Source: Chloranthus sessilifolius
Taxonomy: Eukaryota; Streptophyta; Magnoliopsida; Chloranthales; Chloranthaceae
NCBI GenBank assembly: GCA_021018995.1
Contig: CM037588.1
Coordinates: 145,347,725 to 145,411,724 of the forward strand
Reading direction: 5' to 3'
Length of the DNA: 64,000 bases
The notes beneath the pieces were generated by a model. It did no database searches. It was not told the origin of the DNA and saw only the letters and a list, made by a program, of their open reading frames with translations. How positions within the stretch are numbered: position 1 is the first letter of the stretch; the number at the start of each line of letters is the position of its first letter. Made by a program: the position numbers and the translations under genes. This document shows positions 9,851 through 20,924 of this stretch, piece after piece.

Positions 9851-11423
9851 TGTGTGACCATGGATCCTTGCGAACCCGTCGCGACGATGCACTCGCTAAG
9901 AATGAAATGTAGAGTCGCCTCCTAGAGCTTTTGGTGACCCGAGAAACCTTAAAATCGATATTTTGAGCACCGAAGTGCTAAATATGACTCTGATTTACCG
10001 GTCTTTTCCAAAGGCTCTAGGGTAGGGGCTTCGGTTATCGATCGGGAAGGGTTTAGGCACCCGATCAACCCGCACGTAGTGGTCTCTATCTATGGCCAAA
10101 AATAAAAATAAAAGGGCGGAGTTTCCCCTTGCCCGAAGGCAATACGGTCCTATCAAGCTTTGAGCCAAACCAAAATTTCGGCGGCGTAACGGCTTGAATC
10201 CTTGGACGGAGGAGACACCAAGAAGGTAGAGGAAGAGAGGGGTGAGCCGGAGCTCACAGGCCCTTGTTGCACCGTGGAAGTCCTTCGCTTTGGTGTGCTT
10301 CCGATGGCTTAAATGGTGTGAAAATGAGTTCTAATGTTAGGATTCAATAAAATAGGAAACGTAGGGTGAGGCCAAAGGCTAGACTTTAGCTAAAGGGAGT
10401 GATCTAATGGTGGAAATGGATTGAAAAAGATGAACTAAGCTTGCTGGAATTCTGGAAAAAAAGTGGCATTTTCTCTCACTAGGGTTCTCTCTTAAGAGCT
10501 CTCTGATCTTTCACCAAAAAATTCAACCCTTTGGGAAGAGGGGGGCCTCTCTATTTATAGAGAAGGGATGGGTTAGGGGCTTACTTAAGAGCTAATTGGT
10601 TTAGCAATTAGGTAATCCTCCATCTAAGGTTTTCTAGGTTTTCAAGGTCCTAGGGTTTTGGGAAACTGATTTTAATGGCGGATGATGGGGTGAGACCATG
10701 GGTGACTTAAGGATTGCCAATAAGCTCAAAGGGGGGGCAACCAACCTCAAGACACACCTCAACCAAGGGGATGGTCAAAGGGTCAAACCAGATGGAGGAA
10801 ATTCGAGCATTTCATGACAGATACTATAGCTAAGCTGGGCGTATATATTACTTACGCCCAGCTTATGCACAGTAAAAATCAAGAAAACCAGGGGGAAACT
10901 GAGAAGATGGGTGTTGGCCATATTATCTATGTCAAGCGATATATTATATACTGCAAAATTTGGCTAAAAATGCCAGTGTATATAATATATACGCTGAAAT
11001 CTAATCTGAATTAATGGGCGTATGTAATACATACGCCTGAGCAAAAGTTGTCATTTTATGTGAAACTTCAAACGGTCATTACTTTTGAACCACAACTCCA
11101 AATTGGGTGATCTTTGGCTCGTTGGAAAGCTGGAGAAGTTCTCTTTCCAATGGTATGTGGCTCATCTTCAGAAGCAGTCTGTATAAAAATTTATAGCTCT
11201 CCTCCCATCAAATGCTCAAAAGGGTTTAAATTGAGTCTGAGAAGGGATCCTAGGGTTTAGGGGTGATCTCTAAGGGTTGAGGGAATGATTCTAATGGGTT
11301 TTAGGTGATTCCTAAAGGTCTAGATAGGTTCTTAAGGGTTCAAGGGTGCCATTGGAAGCACAGGGGTACATTTCTCTCGAAGTACAGATTGATCGGGCCT
11401 TGGGCCGAATTTGGGTGTCTACA
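9851..11423 (-). repeat. 3' LTR of the Tat element
   Basis: On the minus strand it begins TGTAGACACCC (11423) and ends GGTCACACA (9851). It is 1573 bp against 1588 bp for the partner. Differences are mostly point changes plus a diverged stretch around 10895-10985. It carries a minus-strand TATA box CTATAAATAG at 10551-10560 and four dyads of the GCGTATATATTATATACGC type (10831-10865, 10936-10953, 10974-10996, 11016-11037). Confidence 0.95.
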
Positions 11424-11436
11424 GATGCCCCTCTTT
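11424..11436 (-). other. Polypurine tract of the Tat element
   Basis: The minus strand reads AAAGAGGGGCATC directly before the LTR start TGTAGACACC. This purine run at the internal side of the 3' LTR is the plus-strand primer site and confirms the minus orientation of the element. Confidence 0.9.
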
Positions 11437-13410
11437 GGTATTCGATCACTAATGATCGGATGCCAAAGACAAGAGACATCCGAGGAGGTACAAGGCACGT
11501 TTGGGTCTGCATGGTTCAACTCAATTCTCAAACATTCATGGTGATGGTGAGTGTACGTAAGCCCTCTCATTTTGGGATATCGTCCGTACCTCAAAGCTAA
11601 CACTCCCCAAGCACATTGCGACATTACTGGGCATAACTGCGATGATCACAAAAAGTGTAAGCCCACTAGCCGGGATATTGTCCACTTCCTGAGGGAAATT
11701 ATAGATTTGCGATGTTGAGTATTAATCTGAATCAGACAGCTCCATGAAACGGGATGATCGATCTATGCTTCGGAATTGATGCGAAGCACACAAAGCGAAG
11801 GCCTACAAACTTGTGCCTATTCCTGTGGGATATTGACAGCTCCACTGGATTGGCCACGAGTGCCCTTACCTAGGTAAGGCTCGGAGTCTTTGGGTGAACC
11901 CATCAACCTCGAGGCTGCTTTAGCATGATTTACCTGAGTGGAGCGAATGTTGATGTCGCAACACTTCTTGGGAATGCATGCCCATTTTCAGAGTAATTTT
12001 TTGTGTTTTGTTTTGAATTTTCTTTTGTTTCGAGGCCTCTAAGTGAAGCTCAAAGACCTCTGACAATTTTTATTCTTGCACAACTCTTCAAGTGGATCAA
12101 ATGTCAATTGATACGCTTTAAGAGTGCGTGCACCCTGCCAGGGATAAGTGCACCTTGGGGATGTGCTCGTTCCGGTGGGGAGGTGCTCCTGATTCACATG
12201 AACCGGAGTGCCTTAATTCAAGACAAAGCTAAAAAGGATCGGGCTAGAACCAAACATCCATCGAAAGAGATGGTCAATTCTAGCCTCCGTCCCTAATGAA
12301 ATTACATCTTACTAACTATGCACAGACAGACACCCATCAGGGGCGATAAGCAGTAAATAAGCGCGAATGGAAGCCTATCCCTAAGGTACAATTTACGAGG
12401 ACAAACGACCATCCTGCGGATACCCAGATGCAAGTGCGTACATTCAACAGGGACACCGTGCCTATACAGGTTTTAAGCCTGTGTAAAAGGAAATAAAAGG
12501 GAATAAGCCCTTCGGTCTGTATGTTTGTACAGAGTTTGGTTAGTGGTAATTTTATTTTTGATGGGTCAGTTTCAACTGACAATAGTCTTTTCGAATGGTC
12601 TGAAGTCGGGGGCACTCGTGGTCAACATAGATCCGTAGGTGGATGATCAGAGCCAAAACATGGAAGGTGGGGTCAACCTACTCAGGATTTTATCTACTTA
12701 ACAAACAGGTTGTTATTCCGAACCTTCTCCTTCTTTTTCTTTTTTTTTTCTTCTCTCTTTTTTTTGCACATGTTAGTTCGAGATTTTGAGCACGCTCAAA
12801 CTATTTTTAGTTTTGCATGTATCCTTAGGCAGGTCAACTTGCCATGTTGATATACCTTAAGGACGTGTGCGTTCCGGTGATAGGTCCTTTGTTTGCCTAC
12901 CGGATCAGGTCTCGACTTCTGCTGGGGAGGATCTTGGGCTAGGTGTATGTTCCTAGGAGTGACCGGTGATGGATGAAGTTCATTTGCCTGCCGGATCAGG
13001 TATTGGGTGTTTGTATAAAATGGGGTTTGAGAACTTTCGGGTGAACCCGATCATTCCGAATTGATTTAACACGGTTCTCGGAGTGGCGCAAATGGTCATT
13101 GCGACGCTCTTTTGAGAACTAGTGTCATTTTCAGCAATTCTCTTTATTCTTTTTTTTTTCTTTTTTGTTTTGGATCTTATGATTTTATGACGCACTTGGC
13201 GGGTGGTTACAGATCTAGATCCGTTTATTGTGGCACGGTTCCTTTGGGCCAGTCGAAGAGAGCTCGAAGGGCCGTTTGGGGATGGGTGGACCATCGCTTG
13301 ACGGTACGCGGGCTTCTAAGGGGGAGCGGGCCGTGGTCCATAGCATGCAGGGGGGGTCCGTCGGGCCTCAAAGTCGAAAAAGGCCGTGCGGTTTAAAAGC
13401 GCCATTTTTA
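11437..13410. other. Tat internal region between 3' LTR and first antisense gene; no gene seen
   Basis: About 2 kb without a convincing reading frame. It holds a degenerate internal repeat: a block with GGAGTGGCGCAAATGG..TTGCGACGCTC near 13080-13110 resembles one near 11938-11970 (GAGTGGAGCGAATG..GTCGCAACACTT), and phrases with TTCCGGTG and GCCGGATCAGG recur near 12160, 12870-12910 and 12995. T-rich tracts lie at 12725-12770 and 13145-13170. This may be the 3' untranslated part of gag-pol or the far promoter of the antisense gene. Confidence 0.6.
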
Positions 13411-13470
13411 CAGTATATAATATATCGCTGACAAAATGAAAGAATGGTCGCTATATATTATATACGCCTG
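13411..13470. promoter_or_regulatory. Pair of TATATA-core palindromes upstream of the first antisense gene
   Basis: CAGTATATAATATATCGCTG (13411-13430) and a second dyad with core CGCTATATATTATATACGCC (13449-13468) lie about 1 kb before the start at 14450. They match the LTR dyads of the same element and the pair before the second antisense gene. The core contains TATATATA, so a TATA or protein-binding role is possible. This is inference. Confidence 0.55.
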
Positions 13471-13733
13471 ACTAGAATTGATAGTTTTTAAAACTGTCCG
13501 AGCCCGAGCACAAAAGGGACCCCCTCTCTTTCAAACTCTAACTTCTTCCCTCCTTTCTCCAGTCCGGAACAGCCCCTTAGGGTTTTGGCATTCGATTTTT
13601 CTTGAGTTCTATTAACGGGAGTTGCATGTGCGGATCAAGAGACATTTATCCTCCGCCGATTGGATCTATTTCTTCTCCCGTTGAAGGTAATCGATCTTTC
13701 CTTGGAATTTTTTATGTTGTTGCTTGTTTTTTT

Positions 13734-13736
<3 letters not shown>

Positions 13737-13789
<53 letters not shown>

Positions 13790-14040
13790 TGGAGGTTCCT
13801 TCTTCCTTTTTGTTGTTTGCTGTTGTTGTTTTTTTTTTGTATATATGCTTTCCCCTTTTTTGTTGCTCTTTTTTTTTGTTTTTCTCTTTTTTTTCTCTTT
13901 TCTTTTTTTTTTGTGCTATTAGGTGATGCTTATTTTAGCTTTTTTTTTTTTTTTTTTGTATATGTTTGTTTTTTTTTATATGTGATGCCCCTCTCTTTTT
14001 TCGTTTATGTGATGCCCTCTCTTTTCTCTTTTTTTTTTGC

Positions 14041-14071
<31 letters not shown>

Positions 14072-14440
14072 TTTGTATATGTGATGCCCTTCTTTTTTTC
14101 TTTTCTTTTTCGTACATGTGATGCTCTTTCCTCTCTTTTTTGTATATTTTGGTATATGTGATGCCTCCTTTTTGGTTTTGTTGTTTTTGTTTTTTTGGTG
14201 GATCGGTGCGTATGTGTTATTGTTTTTTTTTGCATTTCTTTCTTTTTTTTGTTATTATTGTATATATATTTTTTTGGGGATGCTTGATGTTCTTTCTTTT
14301 TTTTGTAGTGCATTTTTCTCCTATTCATATTTTCCATTCCTCTTTTTCTTTTCTTTTTTATGACGAATTAGTGCATTTTTTTGTTATTCCCCCCTTTTCT
14401 TCTTATTTTTAGCAGCCTTTTATTATACTGATGTGTTCCT
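13737..14440. repeat. (TA)n microsatellite and T-rich tandem repeats
   Basis: About 25 TA units (13737-13786) are followed by 650 bases of T-rich DNA containing a loose tandem repeat around TATGTGATGCCCTCTCTTTT (near 13978, 14005, 14080, 14115, 14155). It lies in the 5' leader of the first plant-mobile-domain gene. Long ORFs over it are low-complexity artefacts. Confidence 0.85.
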
Positions 14441-14449
14441 CATTTCCAG

Positions 14450-16799
14450 ATGTCTGACCATGAAGAGCAGGATCCCCAGGGGGGGCCAGAGATGGCCTAT
14501 GGTCCTCACGGGGAACAGTTCATCGTTTCACACGCTCTTCCCAACCTTGGTACAAAATGCAAGGTGAGGCCGCTTGTATTGGCCTCCTGCACTGTCAGCA
14601 TACTCACATGTCCAATTTTGGGATCGCTGGTCAGGTAAACAGACGAGCCCCTTTTTTCTTTTGCTTTCCTTTGATGCCTTCGATATACCACTTTGCCCTT
14701 ATTTGACTGATGCCCTTTTGTTTGCAGCCCCTACCACACATTATGTTCCGGGGTGGTTGGTTTGACCTTCAGCGCCTCGTACTTTATCTCCCCCAGGTGG
14801 TGAAGGATCTGCTCGCCCAAGCTGGTTTTGGGGACTTCATTTCGTGCCTTGCTGTGAGGGCTGACATGGCCTATCTGAAGGCCTTGATAGAGCGCTTCCT
14901 CCCGGAGACCATGACATTTCACATGGCTATGGCCGAGATGACCCTCACGCCCGCCGACTGGTCCATGATCACTGGGGTTCGTGTTCGAGGGGTGTCAGTG
15001 ATACCTATCCGTACGCCTGATAGGGAGGAGGTGACTCGGCTGATAGGGGCCTACCTGACCTCCGGGAATGTTCGTGGCTCCGAAGTCAAGCTATCTTGGC
15101 TGGTTGGTTTGTTCGAGCCTCACGAGTTAGTGGACCTGGGCCAGCTTGATGCGGCCATTTACCTCAAGCTAGAGCGTGCGCTGATGCTGGCTCGCATTTC
15201 TCTGTTGTTCCTCTTGGGAAAGACTCCTCTCAAACACCAGCGGAGGGCGGGTCTCGTTGTCCTTACTCAGCCTTATGGTGAACTGGAACACCGTGGATCG
15301 GTTCGATTGGGGAGGTGCTGGCTACGCGGTGCTCATGTCTAGCTTGGTGCGAGCCATTCTTGGGGATTCCAGTTCCGTTGTGGGCTTTTGGCCCGCTCTT
15401 GAGGTAATTTATCCCTTGGTCCCAGTCCATTCCCCCTTCTTTTTTGCATATTTATTTTACCTGCTTGCTCTCTCAGGTATGGGGGTATCTGTATTTCCAA
15501 CCTGGTCGCCCTCTGCTTCTCTCGGAAGTTCCCACGTTCCCCCTCATGAGCAATTGGCATGTGAACCGCTGCCGGGACATAGGTATGAAGCACTTGGAGT
15601 TAGGGTTGCGCTCTCAGTTCGATCTGCTGATCCCAGAGCAGGTATAACACTTTCTCTCTTTGCAAATTTGATGGCTCTTTTATGCTAGCAGGTTCTAACT
15701 GAATATATAAATTTTTCCCTCCTTTTTTGTCGAGCAGGTCATACTTGATCCCTATGGATCCCCTTCCGAACACAGCGCAGTGGGCCCCTCTCGCCTCTTG
15801 TTAGATCGACGCATTGTTTACTTCTATGGGTCCTGGGCTAGGGCCTATTACCTAGGAGAGAGGGTGGTTCATCAGTATCGGACTCTTTTTGTCGTGCCTC
15901 AGGCTCCTCCAGATGATGTACTAGCTCCCGAGGGTTCTATTGAGATGCTCACTGCTCGCTTTCTCCACCATGGGGTCCCCATTGATGATCTCCTCTTTCC
16001 TGGGGGATACCAGATGTGGTATGAGTCTCTGCCTTATCGTTCCCTGCTGCCCCGATTCGTGCCTGGTGCCAACTTTTTGGCTTTTGGTGGTCCACGATCC
16101 TAGGTAATGCTCTTTCCTCCTTCTATTAGCAGCCTTCCATATGGTTGCCTCAATTGCCTTGCTTTTGAACAAAGATCGTTTGTCTCTATAGTTTGGACAG
16201 GATGATGATTCAGATGAGGGGGCTGAGGTAGCTGTTCCTGGTGAGGCTACCAAAAGTGGACCTTTCCGACCCTTCTCGTGCTGGTGCAAAGCTTGATACC
16301 ACTAACCGAGGTCCAAGGGACCTTTAGCGCTGGATGATGCCTTTCACACGTATGTGCCGATGTGAGAAGGCACGATTACCGACGCTATCCGGATTCCACC
16401 TCTTGAGCTGATCCCTGGGGTAATCCTTCCCTTGTTACCTTGCACTTTTGTTTTCCTTTTGAATTATGCTGATGGCCTGCGTGACTGACACCTCGTTTCC
16501 TTACTGGCCAGGATTATGAGTCGGCAGTGAGTCAAGCCGAATATCATCGCAACATTGTTGGGCTTAGGGAGACCGACGTGGTGAGTGAATACTGACCCAA
16601 CCTAATAATTTTCTTATTTACTTTCTGCCTGTTTCTCTACCTGATGGCCTTTGGTGTGCTCCTACAGCATGTTCGTGAAAAGGAGTCACGTTCTCTGCTC
16701 AGCCGTATTTCTTAGGCATAGACTCTGGTGGGGGAGACCCGTACCTTTCAAAGTGCGACCCGGCGTCGGAAGAAATCAAAGGGGGCTACCCAGGACTAG
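14450..16799 (+). pseudogene. Antisense plant mobile domain (PMD) gene 1 of the Tat element
   Basis: The plant mobile domain is an aminotransferase-like fold shared by plant transposons and by host proteins of the MAIL/MAIN type; its biochemical role is unclear. Exons with GT-AG borders are inferred at 14450-14635, 14728-15403, 15477-15641, 15738-16103, 16192-16290, 16512-16580 and 16668-16799. Exon 2 has the domain core (LKALIERFLPETMTFHMAM, LTPADWSMITGVRVRG); exon 4 has RFLHHGVPIDDLLFPGGYQM. Exon 5 is acidic (DDDSDEGAE) and the last exon is basic (RRRKKSKG). A one-base shift near 15225-15240 and a TAG at 16101-16103 break it. Three further TAG codons stand in the last exon. It lies antisense to gag-pol, downstream of integrase. 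Exon 1 limits are uncertain. Confidence 0.75.
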
Positions 16800-17198
16800 C
16801 TCATTTTCTGAAAATTTGAAATAATGAAACAATTTAGACTTGGCTTTATTAGGAGATATGTAATAATTTTTAAACAACAATCTTTTTTGGATGGTTTATA
16901 ATTTTTATGGTTTTCATGAATGTTTCATTAGGTTATCCCTTTGCTTTGATGGTTTCCCCTTTTTTTTGGGCCTGAAACGAGCCGGCACCCCTCCAATGAT
17001 GGGGTTGATCTTGCAGGTGATTCTCCGTATATAACCTACGGGTAGTGCGCCATCCGAGGGCTTCCCATGGGTGTGTAAGCATGCATGCTTGTGGGCTGCC
17101 CTGAGATGAAAAAAAGTAGGTATAAGTAAAATGCGTTCCTCCTCGGGGAACAAAAATGGACCAAAGTGGGGGGAGCCTTAACTTCCCTGCCTTTAATT
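16800..17198. other. Spacer between the two antisense genes
   Basis: No gene is seen. The first 100 bases are AT-rich and could hold the 3' end and poly-A signals of gene 1 (AATAATG near 16820). The rest leads to the dyad pair at 17199. Confidence 0.5.
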
Positions 17199-17266
17199 GG
17201 GCGTATATATCATATACGCCTGGCTAAAATTTGAATTTTTGGCTGGGCGTATATATTATATACGCC
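17199..17266. promoter_or_regulatory. Pair of TATATA-core palindromes upstream of the second antisense gene
   Basis: Two dyads, at 17199-17220 and 17245-17266, each read GGGCGTATATA..TATACGCC and are about 25 bases apart. They lie about 190 bases upstream of the first ATG of PMD gene 2 and match dyads of the LTRs. The same arrangement (a pair about 20-25 bases apart) precedes PMD gene 1. Confidence 0.6.
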
Positions 17267-17456
17267 TCCTATAACTGATGCCCGACGGGTTCCCTATAAC
17301 CCGCGCCCAGCCCTCTTTGCTTCACTGTTTACTCGGGCTTTGCCTTTTTCGCTCCTCTTTTTCCTTCTCTCTTTTTTTTTCTTTTCTTTCTCTTTGATAA
17401 GTGGGTCCATCGCCCTACATTGACTGAGCTTCATAGGACATCTTTGTACGTCCATG

Positions 17457-18756
17457 GACCCGCTTCCCGGCCCGAATTCTCATACGGGGGATGGGGTTAG
17501 TATACTTCCCTGTTTGGGCCCGGGGCCCAGTTTTTTGTAAAAATGGCATGATAGCTTGGCTGAGAGCGAGCTCGCTATTTTGGATTGCCTCGGGTTGTCC
17601 CGCCTTTCCTCCCTCCTTTCTATTCCTCTGTTGCCCAACCTGCTGCAGGCGGCTTTGGTGTCGTGGGACCATAGGGCCCATGTCTTTAGATTTGGGTCTA
17701 GGGAGCTGACCCCAACCTTGGAAGAGCTGGCTTCTATCACTGGTTTGAAGATGCATCGAGGCCTTGCCAAAGTAGTGCCCAAACTGGGGTATGCAAGCGC
17801 GGTCCACGCAGTTCTCGGCTTAAAAAAGGGTGGGTATGAGAAATGTTTCGCCGGAGGGCCCACTAGGTGTTCAGTGAAATTCCTAAGAGAACTTTTCGGC
17901 GACTCGAGTCTTCGAAAGTTGCCTATTCGAGATCCCTTCAATGTAAAGGCCTTTTCCCTTTATTTGCTGTCGGAAGTTGTCTTCTTTACTGGGGATGAGA
18001 CCTTTTCCCTTGGGCTGTGCGATGTCTTGACTGAGTTGGAGGGAGGTCGTTCATTGGTACACCTGGTCCTAGCTAAGATGTATCGGGGCTTGGATGCCTC
18101 GGCCTCGGGCCGGTTTGGGATTCTCAGTGGGAGCTCGCTCCTTGTTTAGATCTGGCTTGGAGAGCATTTGGCTATCATGGGGCCTGTGCCGAGATTGTGC
18201 TTGATAAGAGGGGATGTGGCTCGGGGCTTTCTGATCCGGTGCTCGAGATTGCCTCATGGGAGCGCCGAGGAGTTGAGCATGTGGCTGTCAGATGTGGCAT
18301 TGATCTGGCAACTTCCCTGGTTGGATGGCACCTTTCCGATTGTCCGCTCTCGGGATTGTAAGGGTATCACACTTTTGGGGTTGACTGGTAGCACATTATT
18401 TCCCATCTCGGGTGCTTCGTCAATTCGGGTATACTTAACATGTGCCATGCTCTATGAGGCCACCTTTGTGCTCTCTAATATTTTCTCAGGGTTCTCTCAG
18501 TGACCTGGACTGCATAGCCGTCCTCTGGGAGACTCGTCAATCGGAGCACATGTGTAGATTGACTCAGGGGGACGTAGTCTCTTCTGATTATGAGGTTTGG
18601 CTGGCATCTGAGGAATTACCTGCCCCTAGCCCGATTTTGGCAGATGTGATAGAGACGGGGCATTGGCCATGTAAGGAAACGATACTTCAAACCAGGATTG
18701 AGTCTCTTTCTGTAGAGAAATTGGCTTTGACTGAGGCTTTGGGGAAGGAAAATTGA
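17457..18756 (+). pseudogene. Antisense plant mobile domain (PMD) gene 2 of the Tat element
   Basis: This is a second, clearly different PMD protein. From about 17550 one frame gives SLLSIPLLPNLLQAALVSWD, then FRFGSRELTPTLEELASITG, the diagnostic domain core, followed by a leucine-rich helical part (FNVKAFSLYLLSEVVFFTG) and ALIWQLPWLDGTFPIVRSRD. A 61-base intron is likely at 18429-18489 (GTATAC...CTCAG). The last part (RIESLSVEKLALTEALGKEN) looks like a coiled coil. In-frame stops lie at about 17538 (TAA), 18147 (TAG) and 18754 (TGA, after which similar helical sequence continues to about 18800). ATG at 17457 is the likely start. It shares little visible sequence with gene 1 beyond the domain core. 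Confidence 0.72.
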
Positions 18757-18799
18757 GCCGAGATTAGAGGCGAGAGTCTTCAGTTGAGTGAGATTCGTT

Positions 18800-19189
18800 G
18801 ACTGGCTTTGGTGAGTCTCATGGTAGGTGGATGTCTGATCGAAATGCTCGCGAGGACTCTCTTCTTGCAGAGATCAGCGCTTTGAAGCGTGCTCCCTGCC
18901 CTTGACCTGTTCCTGCACATACCATAGATCATATACACGGAGGGGAGGAATGCCCTATAACAGAGATCTCTTTTTGGGTTACTTTCTTTTTTTTGTTGTT
19001 TTTGCTATATATGTACATATATATATTTTTTGGTTTTTACTTGTAAAGAAGGCAGCAAAATAGAAAGTGTGTCATATCGTTATCTTTTTGGGACGTGACA
19101 CTCCTCACGTAATACTGTAAGAAATGGAATGAAATCTATACATACATATATATTTTTCATTTTTTGACTTTTTCTTTCATACATCTCGC
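18800..19189. other. Spacer downstream of PMD gene 2
   Basis: No gene is seen. AT-rich stretches with TATATATA near 19005-19025 and 19140-19155. AATGAAATC near 19125 could be part of a polyadenylation region for the plus-strand gene. Confidence 0.45.
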
Positions 19190-19750
19190 AATGTAAGGCT
19201 TTTCATGGAAAAGGAAAATCTATTATCTCTTTTTTTGAAATTTTCTCCTACAGTGTAGGGCTTTTGATGGAAAAGGGAAATCTATTATCTTTTTTTTTGT
19301 TGAAATTTTTTCCTCCACAGTGTGGGGCTTTTTATGAAAAAGGAAAATCTATTATCTTTTTGAAATGTTCTCCTCCACAGTGTGGGGCTTTTTATGAAAA
19401 AGGAAAATCTCTTATCTTTTTTGAAATTTTCTCCTCCACAGTGTGGGGCTTTTTATGGAAAAGGAAAATCTATTATCTTTTTTTGAAATTTTCTCCTCCA
19501 CAGTGTGGGGCTTTTTATGGAAAAGGAAAATCTATTATCTTTTTTGAAATTTTCTCCTCCACAGTGTGGGGCTTTTTATGGAAAAGAAAAATCTATTATC
19601 TTTTTTGAAATTTTCTCCTCCACAGTGTGGGGCCTTTTATGGAAAAGGAAAATCTATTACCCTTTTTGAAATTTTCTCCTCCACAGTGTGGGGCTTTTTA
19701 TGGAAAAGGAAAATCTATTATTTTTTTTGAAATTTTCTCCCTTTGGATCT
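19190..19750. repeat. Minisatellite, about nine copies of a 60-bp unit
   Basis: A unit built of CTCCTCCACAGTGTGGGGCT, then TTTTATGGAAAAGGAAAATC, then TATTATCTTTTTTGAAATTT is repeated head to tail. Copies differ mainly in T-run length, with a few point changes (TTATGAAAAA against TTATGGAAAA). The first two copies are the most diverged. CCACAGTGTGGGG within the unit is a small dyad. It lies between PMD gene 2 and the integrase 3' end, converging on both. Confidence 0.95.
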
Positions 19751-20064
19751 TTTTGCGATGTCGGTAGTTACGAGGCCAAACCAGTGGGTCCCCCTCTTTT
19801 TTTGAGCATGGTCGAATCCTGTTCATGAGGTACAAGTTTTTCCTTTAAATATGGGAAGGTTAGCTTCCTTGGGATTGGTCTAGTCTTTTGTCTTTCCCTT
19901 TGGTCATGCGTCAGACGCCGCGGTAGAGACGACATACTTGATCGGGATCCGATCCAATTTTTAACATGAGTGGCCCATCAAAGAGGGGAAAGGGGCTCAA
20001 GGGGTTCAAACTGAAATGGGCGGGCCAGAACAGGTCTTCTCCTAATCTCTCTCTTCTTGACATT

Positions 20065-20260
20065 TTTGCTCATAGCGCCCAAGACGGGTTTTCACTATGC
20101 CCGTCATCCCTGTTTTTACCTATAGCGCCCTTTCGGGTTTTCACTACGTCCATGGGTTCGCTCTCTTACCCCAGGTGCCCTTTTAGGTTTTCACCTGGTC
20201 CGCGTGAGTTCGCTGTTTTTACTCGTGGCACCCTTGCGAGTTTTCACCACGTCCATCTTG
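20065..20260. repeat. Degenerate tandem repeat, GCCCxxxCGGGTTTTCACxxxGTCC type
   Basis: Four diverged copies about 50-60 bases long share a block GCGCCC, a GGGTTTTCAC or GAGTTTTCAC core and a CGTCC-like tail (near 20078, 20128, 20178, 20228). It is noncoding and lies downstream of integrase on the gag-pol strand. Confidence 0.75.
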
Positions 20261-20924
20261 CTTTGAACTCAAATTAACATTTTTTTTTTCCTTCTTTTTT
20301 CTTCTTTTTCCTCTTTTTTTTCTTCTTTTTCCTTTTTTTTTTTTCTAGAACCAGAAGGTCACGACATGGACGTCGATTCCATCATAGCCGGCTGAATGAA
20401 GTTCTGCGTGGTTTGTTAACTCAACTTGTTCTGATGCGATAGATGCTATGACCGCTTGTGGACCTTAAAGAGGGCTTTCTTCCGGGTTGTCATGTGGCCT
20501 AGGTTCAAACGGGTTGGGTTTTTCTGGGGATTTGGATTTAAGTTTTGAGTGAATTCTAGATTCGATGACTCCTCTTTCTTTCCAAAGGCTTTTTTATGGT
20601 ACATGCCCCGGTCATTTCTCTTTTTCTTTTTTTTATTCTTGGTCCCCCCTTTTTTTTGGGGGGGGGGGTTGCTTTCTTCTTCTTTTTTCTCTTTTTTCCT
20701 TTTTTTGGTTTGGATTTTTCCTCTTTTCTCTTTTCACTTTTTCCAGAATTTTGGGAGGGGTATATGAAAGAAATGGTTATTGGCCCGACGTGTGTAGTAA
20801 AAAGGGTGAAGGTTTTCAGGGAATATTTCTTTTGGGCTATTTATCTTTGAAATGATGGCCTCTTCTATGGGATCCTTAAGCGGTCACGCATCTACTTTTA
20901 TCAAAACTTACCTTGTCTCAAGAC
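20261..20924. other. T-rich noncoding stretch downstream of integrase
   Basis: Long C/T-rich tracts (20281-20345, 20620-20740) alternate with unique sequence. On the gag-pol strand they are purine-rich. ORFs over them are low-complexity. Nothing else is recognised. Confidence 0.6.

Noticed and set aside
13602..14412. Several long plus-strand ORFs rich in Phe, Leu and Tyr, resembling membrane proteins
   Set aside because: They lie over a TA microsatellite and T-rich tandem repeats; composition alone explains the absence of stops.
14450..18756. Plant-mobile-domain genes as host genes unrelated to the retroelement
   Set aside because: They lie within one LTR pair with a perfect target duplication and share palindromes with its LTRs; antisense PMD ORFs are a known Tat trait.
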